Positions 47,281 through 55,398 of a stretch of DNA of 64,000 bases are shown here, one piece after another (position 1 is the first letter of the stretch; each line of letters opens with the position of its first letter). This DNA is from Streptomyces caniscabiei (GTDB lineage: Bacteria > Actinomycetota > Actinomycetes > Streptomycetales > Streptomycetaceae), in the NCBI RefSeq assembly GCF_014930365.1, contig NZ_JABXWI010000010.1:1-64000 (forward strand), read 5' to 3'. The notes beneath the pieces are model-generated. The model saw nothing but the letters and a program-made list of their open reading frames with translations, was not told the origin of the DNA and ran no database searches. The position numbers were made by a program, and so were the translations under genes.

Positions 47281-47439
47281 TCAGCCCTCCGACCCGCCCC
47301 GTGTCACGAGGGACGCGATCTGTTCGGTGTAGCGGCGGCGGTCGTGGTGTTCGAGGTCGAGGATCTCCTCGAAGCTCCAGTGGAAGTGGAAGGCGACGTA
47401 CGCGATCTCCTCGTGCAGCCGGTCGGTCGCGTACGTCAC
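47281..47439 (-). CDS. Small CIS operon protein (DUF6760-like)
   Basis: 52-residue protein, TYATDRLHEEIAYVAFHFHWSFEEILDLEHHDRRRY, helical and rich in His, Glu and aromatics. Similar short proteins stand at this place in many actinobacterial CIS operons and fit DUF6760. GTG at 47439 overlaps the preceding stop by four bases (GTGA), with GGGGGAA upstream. Longer starts to 47499 have no signal. The role is unknown; in phage-like systems a small protein after tube/sheath is often a chaperone for the tail-length protein. Confidence 0.8.
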   Translation of the reverse strand: MTYATDRLHEEIAYVAFHFHWSFEEILDLEHHDRRRYTEQIASLVTRGGSEG

Positions 47440-48014
47440 GATTCCCCCAGGCGGCTCCCGCCGAGTTCGACCTCGAAGGGCTCGGAGCAGTGGGGGCACT
47501 CCACGGCCGCGCGGGTGTGGCCCTCCGCGTTGACCTGCCGGTAGAAGTCCTGGAGGAACGCCAGGTCGGACGCGAACATGTTCTCCACGATCCCGTCGTG
47601 GACCATCGGCAGATTGCCCAGCCGGGTGATGACCCGGCCGAGCAGCACGACCGACAGGTACGCCGGGTTCTCCTGGACCCGGACGTCGCGGAGCGGGATC
47701 AGCTCGTCCCGGGCGGTGGCGAGACGCATCACGCCCTCCCGGTGGACGTTCCCCGCCTCGTCGACGTAGCCGCGCGGCAGTTCGAACGGGAACTCCGTCC
47801 GCAGCCGCTGCGCCACCGGCGCGACAGCAGGAGCGGGGGCGGGACCCGGAGCGGGGGCGGGCGCCGCGCCCGGCACCGGTCCCGGCGCGGCGGGAGCGAA
47901 GCCCGCCGCCGGAGCCCCGGCCCCCTCCGGTCCCGGCACCGGACCCGCCGCCGGGCCCGCGCCCGGTACGTCCACGATCGAGCCCGCGCCCGACCTGCCA
48001 GCCGTGCGCCGCAT
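47436..48014 (-). CDS. CIS operon protein with C-terminal CxxC and Pro/Ala-rich N-terminus
   Basis: 192-residue protein. The first 70 residues are Pro/Gly/Ala repeats (PGPVPGAAPAPAPGPAPAPA). A folded part follows: LRTEFPFELPRGYVDEAGNVHREGVMRLATARDELIPLRDVRVQENPAYLSVVLLGRVI. A CPHC motif (ECPHCSEPFEVELGG) at the end could bind zinc. The ATG at 48014 shares one base with the tube stop codon. The folded part matches the conserved CIS protein found between tube 1 and the small DUF6760-like gene, sometimes annotated as phage tail assembly protein T or gpG-like. I infer a tail-assembly role. Confidence 0.85.
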   Translation of the reverse strand: MRRTAGRSGAGSIVDVPGAGPAAGPVPGPEGAGAPAAGFAPAAPGPVPGAAPAPAPGPAPAPAVAPVAQRLRTEFPFELPRGYVDEAGNVHREGVMRLATARDELIPLRDVRVQENPAYLSVVLLGRVITRLGNLPMVHDGIVENMFASDLAFLQDFYRQVNAEGHTRAAVECPHCSEPFEVELGGSRLGES

Positions 48015-48457
48015 TACTCGATGACCAGTTCTTCGAAGACGATCGTCACGGTCTCGGTGAGCGCGGAGGCCTCGCCCGCCTTGAGGGTGCTCGCGTCGAT
48101 CTTGCTGCACCAGGCGTTGCGCATGTTGTACCGCTTCACCGGGTTGTTCTGATAATCCATCATGATGATCGACGCGTTCTTCCGCGCCGAGCCCATCTGA
48201 CCGTTGATCGAGTCGTTGATCCACGTGTTGAACGCGGCCGACTGGGTCATGCCGCGGACCACGGTGCACTGCCCGTTCTTCTGCACACCGGGCAGCAGGT
48301 TGACCTCGGGCCGGCCCTGGGCGGAGTTCTGCTGGTACGTGATGACGTCCTGTTCGAGGGTGAGGCCGCTGACCTCCGCGAGGTACTCGACCATCACCCC
48401 GTCGATCTGCAGGCCGAAATTGTGTGAAGTAAGGGCGTCACCCGGCGCGAGACTCAT
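48014..48457 (-). CDS. CIS inner tube protein 1 (gp19-like, Afp1-type)
   Basis: 147-residue tube protein: MSLAPGDALTSHNFGLQIDGVMVEYLAEVSGLTLEQDVITYQQNS, then TQSAAFNTWINDSINGQ and a C-terminal ETVTIVFEELVIE. It is the main tube subunit by position, directly after the sheath gene. GAAGGA lies nine bases before the ATG. The paralogue at 43136-43561 shares the fold but little sequence. Confidence 0.94.
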   Translation of the reverse strand: MSLAPGDALTSHNFGLQIDGVMVEYLAEVSGLTLEQDVITYQQNSAQGRPEVNLLPGVQKNGQCTVVRGMTQSAAFNTWINDSINGQMGSARKNASIIMMDYQNNPVKRYNMRNAWCSKIDASTLKAGEASALTETVTIVFEELVIE

Positions 48458-48532
48458 CTGTTCTGTGTCCTTCTAAGGGCAGGGAGGGGCAAGGGGCTTC
48501 AGCGAAAAACGGGGGCGCGGGCCGGTGACGGC

Positions 48533-50110
48533 CTACTCCTCCAGTTCGCCGCTGCCGCTGGAGAACTGGGCCAGCCGGAAGATCACGAACTCGGCGGGCT
48601 TCACCGGGGCGATACCGATCTCGCAGATGACCCGGCCGAGGTCCACCGACTCCGGCGGGTTGGTCTCCTCGTCGCACTTGACGTAGTACGCGTCCTCGGG
48701 CCGCTGGCCGAACAGGGCGCCCTGGCGCCACTCGTTGACCAGGAACGCGGAGACGTTGCGCCGGATCCGGGCCCACAGCGCGTGGTCGTTCGGCTCGAAC
48801 ACCACCCACTGGGTGCCGATCAGGATCGACTCCTCCAGGTAGTTGAAGTACCGGCGGATGTTGAGGTAGCGCCAGGCCGGGTCGGAGGACATGGTGCGGG
48901 CGCCCCAGACGCGGATGCCGCGGCCCGGGAAGGCACGGATGCAGTTGACGCCGATGGGGTTGAGCAGGTCCTGCTCGCCGCGGGTGATCTGGAGTTCCAG
49001 GTCCACCGCGCCGCGGACGACCTCGTTGGCGGGGGCCTTGTGCACACCGCGCTCGAAGTCGTTGCGGGCCCAGACACCGGCGACGTGGCCGCTCGGCGGG
49101 ATGACGCGGGACTGCCCGCTGGCCGGGTCGAAGACCTTGATCCAGGGGTAGTAGAGGGCCGCGTACTTGGAGTCGTAGCCGGCGGTCTCCTGGCGCCAGA
49201 CGCGGATCTGGCGGGCGTTGAGGCCGGGCGGCGGGTCGATGACGGCGACCCGGTCGCCCATCAGCTCGCAGTGCGCGATCAGACCGAGCTGGACCGCCTT
49301 GACGGCCTCCAGGTCGATCGCGCCGCGCTGGTAGGCGGCCATCAGGTCGGGCACCGCGACCATGGAGATCTCGTCCACGGCCTCCAGGCCGCCGAAGCCG
49401 GTGCGGTCGGCGGAGTCACCGAGGTACTCGGCCGGGCCGGGGTGGGCGTCGTCGTTGCCGGCGGGCGCGACGGCGGCCGGGGCGGCGGGGGCCGCCAGCG
49501 CGACGGTCTGGTTGTCGGGGCGCACGAGCTGCGCGGCCGGCACGGTCTCCTGGACCGTGATCAGCTTGGAGCGCTCCTTGACCTGGGTGACGACGTAGTT
49601 GCGGCCGCCCTTCTTGGCGGTCACGTCGAAGGTCTCGACCGGCTTGTCGCCGTCCTTGACGATCAGCCTGAAGCGCTCGGCGGGACCCTCGCCCTCGGGG
49701 TCGGCGACCTCGACGCTCAGCGAACCGCCCGCGATCGCGGTCACACTGAAGGTGCCCAGCTGCTTCGGCTCGCCCGCCGGGAGCGCGGCCGGCGCGGCGG
49801 ACCCCGTCACGGCGGCCGGGGAGCCGGCGGACGCGCCGTCCTGGGCCGTGCCGCCCACACGGACGACGTACGCGGCGCTGCCGCCGTTGTTGAAGAACCC
49901 GTACACCGAGTGCGCGAGGTAGTAGCCGTCGGTGAACTCGCCGAACGCCGCGACGAACTGGGACCAGTTGGTCACCAGCGTCGGCTCGTTCAGCGGACCG
50001 GTCGGGGCCAGGCCGACGAAGGCGGCCACCGAGGTGCCCACACCCTCGATGGGACGCGAGCCGCTGGCCACCTCCTCGACGTAGACGCCCGGCGACAGGT
50101 AGGACGGCAT
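48533..50110 (-). CDS. CIS contractile sheath protein
   Basis: 525-residue sheath subunit, first gene of the leftward operon. The N-terminus PSYLSPGVYVEEVASGSRPIEGVGTSVAAFVG is the family hallmark. The C-terminal half holds the conserved core (VWGARTMSSDPAWRYLNIRRYFNYLEESI, VFEPNDHALWARIRRNVSAFL, APVKPAEFVIFRL). An insertion of about 150 residues (about 75-225, Ala/Pro-rich with VTAIAGGSLSVEV and KGGRNYVVTQ) is probably the exposed outer domain. Only one sheath gene is present, unlike the three in Afp. AAGGAGAG lies eight bases before the ATG. The promoter region is 50111-50343. Confidence 0.96.
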   Translation of the reverse strand: MPSYLSPGVYVEEVASGSRPIEGVGTSVAAFVGLAPTGPLNEPTLVTNWSQFVAAFGEFTDGYYLAHSVYGFFNNGGSAAYVVRVGGTAQDGASAGSPAAVTGSAAPAALPAGEPKQLGTFSVTAIAGGSLSVEVADPEGEGPAERFRLIVKDGDKPVETFDVTAKKGGRNYVVTQVKERSKLITVQETVPAAQLVRPDNQTVALAAPAAPAAVAPAGNDDAHPGPAEYLGDSADRTGFGGLEAVDEISMVAVPDLMAAYQRGAIDLEAVKAVQLGLIAHCELMGDRVAVIDPPPGLNARQIRVWRQETAGYDSKYAALYYPWIKVFDPASGQSRVIPPSGHVAGVWARNDFERGVHKAPANEVVRGAVDLELQITRGEQDLLNPIGVNCIRAFPGRGIRVWGARTMSSDPAWRYLNIRRYFNYLEESILIGTQWVVFEPNDHALWARIRRNVSAFLVNEWRQGALFGQRPEDAYYVKCDEETNPPESVDLGRVICEIGIAPVKPAEFVIFRLAQFSSGSGELEE

Positions 50111-50343
50111 GCTCTGCTCTCCTTGGGGTACGAGACAGGTCGCCTCTCACCCTCACGCGCGAAGCGCGTCCCTCGAAACGTCCCGGAGGGCCGGGTCGGG
50201 GGCAGTGCCGTTGCCCGCAGGGGCACACCGGAGGGCAACGGCGGCCCGCTCTGCCCCCGGGGCTGCCCCCGAGTACCTCCCGCGGCGGGCGCCGGTCCGG
50301 TAAGCCTGATCGCCCCGACCAGTCGTCGAGCCGAGGAGAACCG
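50111..50343. promoter_or_regulatory. Divergent CIS promoter region with a nested dyad
   Basis: 233 bases between the leftward sheath operon and the rightward DUF4157 gene. A perfect 10-bp inverted repeat (GCCGTTGCCC at 50207-50216, GGGCAACGGC at 50233-50242) is enclosed by a second pair (GGGGGCAG at 50197-50204, CTGCCCCC at about 50251-50258). This nested dyad is a good candidate operator for both promoters, or an attenuator in the leader. The GAGGAGAA before 50344 is the DUF4157 ribosome site. Confidence 0.6.
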
Positions 50344-52335
50344 GTGCGCGCGCAGAAGGCAGCGAACGGCATGGAGCGGGGCCGGGCGGGAGGCGACCGC
50401 GGGCCCGGCCGCGTCCCGCTCCAGGGGACCGCCGCCGCGTTCCTGGCCCTGCAACGCGCCGCGGGCAACGCGGCGGTGGCCCGCGCCGTCGAGGAGGAGC
50501 GCCACCGGCACGGCGCGGACTGCGGGCACGACGCCCCGGTGCAGCGCTCCGCCGTGCACCAGGTCCTGAGCACCTCGGGAACGCCGCTGGACCCGTCGCT
50601 GCGCACCGAGATGGAGAGCCGCTTCGACGGCGAGGACTTCAGCGGCGTCCGCGTCCACACGGACACCGTGGCCCAGCGGTCCGCGGCGGAGATCGGGGCA
50701 CGGGCGTACACCTCCGGGTCCCATGTGGTCTGGGACGGCCGCGACAAGCACACCCTCGCCCATGAACTGCACCACGTCCGCCAGCAGCGGCAGGGCGCCG
50801 TGCCCGGCACGGACAACGGTTCCGGTCTGAAGGTCTCCGACCCCTCCGACTGGGCGGAGCAGGAGGCGGAGACCACCGCCCGGCAGGTGATGGGCGGGCC
50901 CGCCCCCGTGCAGCGCGCGACGGACGGCCCGCCGCGCGCGGAAGAGCCGAGCGCGGCGGCCGCGCCCTCGGGCCGGCGCGGGCCCACGGTCCAGCGCAAG
51001 GGGCACGAGACGCTGGAGAGCGTGGCGAACGCCCCCGCGACGACGCTGGCCGGCCGGCTCGCCGGCTGGATCAAGGAGAAGCCCGCCTCCGAGGTGGTGG
51101 CACCGGTCAAGGCGGCCGTCCTGGCCTACGACCGCTCCACGGTCCGTGACCCAGAGCAGTGCATGAACCAGCTGGCGGACCTCCAGGTGCTCGCCATGCC
51201 GTTGCGCGAGGGCGCGCTCCCCGGCGACCTGCGCTACCTGGACCAGGTGATCGCCGCCGTCCGCGCCGAGCTGGAGGTCGTGAGCGGGCAGGTCGCGCGC
51301 GACGCGGGCATGCCGGAGTCGGCGGCCGCGCCGTACAAGGCCATGACCGACCGGGGCACCATGTGGAAGGATGAGCAGTTCGCCCAGAGCACCGTGAACT
51401 TCGACATGTCCGGCGCCAGTTACGTCCGCGAGATGTCGGAGATGAACCGGGCGGAGCTGACCAAGGAGATCGGCGGCGCCGGCGGTAAGGCCTGGGTCAG
51501 GGACGTCAGGGCCAAGCTGGAGAACGCGCTGGGCGACAGCGTGCTCGCCCACTACACCAAGGAGCACCGGGCGCAGGCCATGCTCGGCTCGGACAAGAAG
51601 CTCAAGCCCAAGTCGGAGCTGGGCGACGCCGAGAACAACACCATGAACGTCGACGAGCTGGTCCTCGGCAACGACGGCTTCGTCTTCTTCTACATCGAGC
51701 CCCGGGGCAAGACGGACCGCGCTCCGCGCTTCGGCGAGATCCGGCTGGAACTCGGCATCGAGCGGCTGGTGAGCGAGGGATGGATCATGCTGAGCGACTT
51801 CATCCAGCGCGACTACCCCGCACTCGTCGCCCCCGCGGACCGGCCGGACCTGACGGAGCACAAGGCGAAGTCGGATCAGCGGGAAGCCGCGGCGAAGCAG
51901 GCCGGACACAAGTCGGTCCGTGAGTTCCGGCGGGGACAGATCGACGGCGAGGACATGATGAACTCGATGACGGCCTTCCAGCACATCACCGACCCGGAGC
52001 AGAAGCAGGCGCTCACGTTGGCCCGGCAGTTCGCGCACATGGTGCCGGGCGACGAGATGGTCTACGGCCCGGAGAAGGAGGTCAAGCGGCCCGAACTCCT
52101 GCACAAGAACATCCTCACCGGCGCCGACATCGTCCCCGGTCTGGTGGAGCGCGCGATCGTGGAGATCATCCGCTTCGAGCAGGCCAACCCGCCGCTGGCC
52201 CAGCGGCTGAAGGCCATGAGCGGGGCCGAGCTGATGGACTTCCTGCTGCGGGACCTGCTGCGTCCGCAGGCGATGCTGCCCAACTCCGTGGACCTCTCGA
52301 ACGCCAACGTCACGAGGGTCAAGGGCAAGGGCTGA
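50344..52335 (+). CDS. DUF4157 (eCIS core) protein, candidate CIS-loaded effector
   Basis: 663-residue protein. GTG at 50344 has GAGGAGAA just upstream. The N-terminus carries the LQRAAGNAAV motif (near residue 37) typical of eCIS cargo. The DUF4157 domain (about residues 70-150) has DFSGVRVHTD and the HELHH zinc-protease-like motif at 140-144. A linker with VQR motifs follows (about 175-215). The C-terminal 440 residues are not recognised with certainty. A region near 399-485 (AHYTKEHRAQAML..., LKPKS, FVFFYIEP, FGEIRLEL) has the order of an ADP-ribosyltransferase-like fold (His-Tyr, later Glu). It is transcribed away from the sheath operon. Effector, scaffold or assembly factor remain possible; loading into the tube is inferred from the family. 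Confidence 0.8.
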   Translation: MRAQKAANGMERGRAGGDRGPGRVPLQGTAAAFLALQRAAGNAAVARAVEEERHRHGADCGHDAPVQRSAVHQVLSTSGTPLDPSLRTEMESRFDGEDFSGVRVHTDTVAQRSAAEIGARAYTSGSHVVWDGRDKHTLAHELHHVRQQRQGAVPGTDNGSGLKVSDPSDWAEQEAETTARQVMGGPAPVQRATDGPPRAEEPSAAAAPSGRRGPTVQRKGHETLESVANAPATTLAGRLAGWIKEKPASEVVAPVKAAVLAYDRSTVRDPEQCMNQLADLQVLAMPLREGALPGDLRYLDQVIAAVRAELEVVSGQVARDAGMPESAAAPYKAMTDRGTMWKDEQFAQSTVNFDMSGASYVREMSEMNRAELTKEIGGAGGKAWVRDVRAKLENALGDSVLAHYTKEHRAQAMLGSDKKLKPKSELGDAENNTMNVDELVLGNDGFVFFYIEPRGKTDRAPRFGEIRLELGIERLVSEGWIMLSDFIQRDYPALVAPADRPDLTEHKAKSDQREAAAKQAGHKSVREFRRGQIDGEDMMNSMTAFQHITDPEQKQALTLARQFAHMVPGDEMVYGPEKEVKRPELLHKNILTGADIVPGLVERAIVEIIRFEQANPPLAQRLKAMSGAELMDFLLRDLLRPQAMLPNSVDLSNANVTRVKGKG

Positions 52336-52386
52336 CGACCCTGTGCGAGGCTGCCCCTTGAGGCAGGGAAGGCTGCCCCGGCGTCT

Positions 52387-52425
52387 CTGACCCGCCGCCG
52401 GGCACTGCCGTAGCGTCCCGGTGTG
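52387..52425 (+). promoter_or_regulatory. Leaderless promoter of the first twin membrane gene
   Basis: CTGACC (52387-52392), an 18-bp spacer, TAGCGT (52411-52416) and six bases to the GTG at 52423. No ribosome site is present, so the transcript probably starts at or near the GTG. The second twin has the same arrangement at 53932-53969. Confidence 0.6.
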
Positions 52426-53871
52426 AGCCTTTGGACTTCCCTCGAACCCGCCTCCGCGACCGTGGACCCGGGGAGCAGTACGACCGTACGGCTGCGCCTG
52501 CGCAACACCGGTGACGTGGTCGACGAGTACCGCTTCGAGCCGGTCGGTGACATCGCGCCGTGGACGACCGTGGAGCCGCAGACGCTCCGGTTGTACCCGG
52601 GGACGACGGGATCGGTGGAGCTGACGTTCGCGCCGCCCCGTACCCCGGACGCGACGGCCGGCCCGAACGCGTACGCCGTGCGGATCCTGCCGACCGAGCA
52701 TCCGGAGGCGACGACCGTCCCCGAGGGGAACCTGACGATCACCCCGTTCACGGAGGTGCGGGCGGAGCTCGTCCCGCCGACGGTCAAGGGCCGCTTCCGG
52801 GGGCGGCCGAAGCTCGCCGTGGACAACCTGGGCAACACCAAGGTCACCGCCTCGGTCAGCGGCAGCGACAACGGCGACCAGCTGTCGTACGACATCCATC
52901 CGAGCAATGTGCAGATCGAGCCCGGCCGTGCCGCGTTCGTGAAGGCCACGCTGAAGCCCCGGCAGATCATCTGGTTCGGGTCCAAGGAGGAGCGGCCCTA
53001 CACCTTCGCGGTGAAGCGGTCGGGGGTGACACCGCTCGACGTCGAGGGCACCTATGTGCAGCGGAGCTTCCTGCCCGGCTGGCTCGCCACCTGCCTCGGC
53101 ATCTTCCTGGCGCTCGCGATCACGTTCCTGACGCTGTGGCTGGCGTACCGGCCCCCGGTGGTCAGCGCCACCACGGAGCTGCGGGAGGCCGCCGTCAGCA
53201 CGCTGCCGCCCTCTCCCTCGCCGAGTCTGTCCGCCCCCGCGGAGCCCACGCCTTCCCCGCCGGCTGTCTCCTCGGCGCCCCCGCAGACGGAGGAGCCGAA
53301 GAGCGACGGCGGGAGCGGCGGTGACGACGGGGGCGGCGGATCCGGCGGCGGGGGCGAGGAGAAGCCGAAGAAGGCGCCGACGGCCGCGACCGCCGTACGG
53401 CAGCTGGCCGCCTCGGACCCGGGCGGCCGGCACATCTGCTACCGCGCCTTCGTGAAGGGCAAGGGCTGGACGGCCCCCGAGTGCGACGGAGACACGGCCG
53501 GCACGGTCGGCCAGGGCAGGCCGCTCACCGCGCTCAACATCGCGGTGGCCGGCGTGGGCGGCACCGCCAGCGCCGCCTTCGTCCACAACCCCGGCTCGAC
53601 GAACGGTCAGGGGCATTACGTGGAGCCCTGGTCGGGCGCGCCCGACGGCCTGGACAACTACGTCGGTGACTCCAAGAAGGACGCCCCGGCCATGCTGGGC
53701 TTCACCGTCAACGTCGACGAGGGCGCCCGAGGGGTCTGCCAGTCGGTCCACCAGAAGGACCGGGGCTGGCAGAACCTGGCCTGCGACAAGCCCGGCGAGG
53801 GGGAGCGCTACATCTTCGGCGGCACCCTCGACAACGGCATCTGGCTGGAAGCCGTCAAGTTCACGGTGTGA
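52423..53871 (+). CDS. CIS-linked single-span membrane protein with ChW-like outer domain (twin 1)
   Basis: 482-residue membrane protein without signal peptide, so the N-terminus should be inside. Two Ig/CARDB-like beta domains (about residues 1-110 and 111-205; LRNTGDVVDEYRFEP, VDNLGNTKVTASV) precede one helix (PGWLATCLGIFLALAITFLTLWLAY, about 222-246). A Pro/Ser/Gly-rich linker (about 255-320) leads to an outer domain with a clostridial-hydrophobic-W-like pattern (FVKGKGWTAPECDGDTAGTVGQ..., CQSVHQKDRGWQNLACD). The inner half is almost identical at DNA level to the gene at 53967. Context suggests a partner that holds the CIS at the membrane, an inference only. Confidence 0.75.
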   Translation: MSLWTSLEPASATVDPGSSTTVRLRLRNTGDVVDEYRFEPVGDIAPWTTVEPQTLRLYPGTTGSVELTFAPPRTPDATAGPNAYAVRILPTEHPEATTVPEGNLTITPFTEVRAELVPPTVKGRFRGRPKLAVDNLGNTKVTASVSGSDNGDQLSYDIHPSNVQIEPGRAAFVKATLKPRQIIWFGSKEERPYTFAVKRSGVTPLDVEGTYVQRSFLPGWLATCLGIFLALAITFLTLWLAYRPPVVSATTELREAAVSTLPPSPSPSLSAPAEPTPSPPAVSSAPPQTEEPKSDGGSGGDDGGGGSGGGGEEKPKKAPTAATAVRQLAASDPGGRHICYRAFVKGKGWTAPECDGDTAGTVGQGRPLTALNIAVAGVGGTASAAFVHNPGSTNGQGHYVEPWSGAPDGLDNYVGDSKKDAPAMLGFTVNVDEGARGVCQSVHQKDRGWQNLACDKPGEGERYIFGGTLDNGIWLEAVKFTV

Positions 53872-53902
53872 CAAGGCCGTTGGGGCGGGGTCGGGTGGCC
53901 GT

Positions 53903-53924
53903 CGGGGCAGCCGGTCCTGCCCCG
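53903..53924 (+). terminator. Hairpin between the twin membrane genes
   Basis: CGGGGCAG (53903-53910) and CTGCCCCG (53917-53924) form a perfect 8-bp stem with a 6-nt loop, 31 bases after the first twin's stop codon. It probably ends that transcript before the second twin's own promoter. Confidence 0.6.
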
Positions 53925-53931
53925 GCGACTC

Positions 53932-53969
53932 CTGACCGTACGCGGCCGGTCGCGTAGCGTCCCTCCGTG
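53932..53969 (+). promoter_or_regulatory. Leaderless promoter of the second twin membrane gene
   Basis: CTGACC (53932-53937), a 17-bp spacer, TAGCGT (53955-53960), six bases, GTG (53967). This duplicates the arrangement before the first twin, with the same -10 box and distance, and no ribosome site. Confidence 0.6.
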
Positions 53970-55385
53970 AGCCTTTGGACTTCGCTCGAACCCGCCTCCG
54001 CGACCGTGGACCCGGGGAGCAGTACGACCGTACGGCTGCGCCTGCGCAACACCGGTGACGTGGTCGACGAGTACCGGTTCGAGCCCGTCGGCGATGTCGC
54101 GCCGTGGACGACCGTGGAGCCGCAGACCCTGCGGCTCTACCCGGGCACGACGGGCACGGTGGAGCTGACGTTCGCGCCGCCCCGTACCCCGGACGCGACG
54201 GCCGGGCCCCACCCGTACGCCGTGCGCATCACCCCCACGCAGCACCCGGAGGCGACGACCGTCCCCGAGGGCAACCTGACGATCACGCCGTTCACGGAGG
54301 TCAGGGCGGAACTCGTCCCGCCGACCGTGAAGGGACGCCTGCGGGGGCGGCCGAAGCTCGCCATCGACAACCTCGGCAACACCAAGGTGACCGCCTCGGT
54401 CGGCGGCAGCGACAACGGCGACCAGCTGTCGTACGACATCCATCCGAGCAATGTGCAGATCGAGCCCGGCCGTGCCGCGTTCGTGAAGGCCACGCTGAAG
54501 CCCCGGCAGATCATCTGGTTCGGGTCCAAGGAGGAGAGACCGTACGCGCTCGCCGTGCAACGGGCGGGCGTGGCACCGCAGTCCGTCGACGGCACCTATG
54601 TCCAGCGGGGATTCCTGCCGGGCTGGCTGGCCACCTGCCTCGGGGTGGCCGTGGCGCTGGCGATCACCTTCGTGACGCTGTGGTTCGCCTACCAGCCCAA
54701 GGTCGTCAGCGCCGCGAGCGACCTCCAGCAGGCCGGTACGACCGCCCTGCCGAGCGCCAGCCCGTCCGCGATGGCCCCGGCACCCACCATCTCCGCGGCG
54801 CCGCTGCCCTCCGAGACGCCCGAGGCTCCCCCGCGGGAGGAGCAGCCCGAGGAGGACCCGGGCCCCGGCTCCGGTTCGGGCGGGGGCTCAGGTTCCGGCT
54901 CCGGCTCCGGTTCCGGTTCCGGGGGTTCGGGCTCCGGGGCGGACCGGGAACCGGACACCAAGGAGACGCCGAAGAAGAAGCCGTCGGCCGTCAAGGGGTT
55001 CGCGATCATCGGCAAGGGCTCCAACCGCTGCGTCGACGTCACGGACGCGCAGAACGGCAAGGGCAAGGACGGCACCCCGCTCCAGATCTGGGACTGCGCC
55101 GGCTCGGCCAACCAGAAGTGGGACTTCCGGGGCGACGGCACCGTGCGCTCCCTCGGGCTGTGCATGGACGTGGCGTGGGGCTCCCGGGACGACGGCGCGG
55201 TCATCCAGCTCGCCCGGTGCAGCGGCAACCCCGCCCAGCAGTTCGTGCTCAGCACCGAGGGCGACCTGGTCAACCCGCAGGCCGACAAGTGCGTCGACGT
55301 GAAGGACAACGGCACCCGCAACGGCGCCGACCTCCAGCTGTGGACCTGCGCGGGCACCCCGAACCAGAAGTGGCGCGTGAAGTAG
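53967..55385 (+). CDS. CIS-linked single-span membrane protein with ricin-type lectin outer domain (twin 2)
   Basis: 472-residue paralogue of the 52423 gene. The first 245 residues (two inner Ig-like domains and the helix WLATCLGVAVALAITFVTLWFAY) are nearly the same. Beyond the helix it diverges fully: an acidic and Gly/Ser-repeat linker (about 260-335) then a ricin-B-type beta-trefoil (about 345-472) with RCVDVTDAQNG, LQIWDCAGSANQKW, LCMDVAW and LQLWTCAGTPNQKW repeats. The trefoil should bind sugars outside the membrane. It ends 13 bases before the convergent AAA+ gene stop. Confidence 0.8.
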   Translation: MSLWTSLEPASATVDPGSSTTVRLRLRNTGDVVDEYRFEPVGDVAPWTTVEPQTLRLYPGTTGTVELTFAPPRTPDATAGPHPYAVRITPTQHPEATTVPEGNLTITPFTEVRAELVPPTVKGRLRGRPKLAIDNLGNTKVTASVGGSDNGDQLSYDIHPSNVQIEPGRAAFVKATLKPRQIIWFGSKEERPYALAVQRAGVAPQSVDGTYVQRGFLPGWLATCLGVAVALAITFVTLWFAYQPKVVSAASDLQQAGTTALPSASPSAMAPAPTISAAPLPSETPEAPPREEQPEEDPGPGSGSGGGSGSGSGSGSGSGGSGSGADREPDTKETPKKKPSAVKGFAIIGKGSNRCVDVTDAQNGKGKDGTPLQIWDCAGSANQKWDFRGDGTVRSLGLCMDVAWGSRDDGAVIQLARCSGNPAQQFVLSTEGDLVNPQADKCVDVKDNGTRNGADLQLWTCAGTPNQKWRVK

Positions 55386-55398
55386 CCACCGTGGCTGC

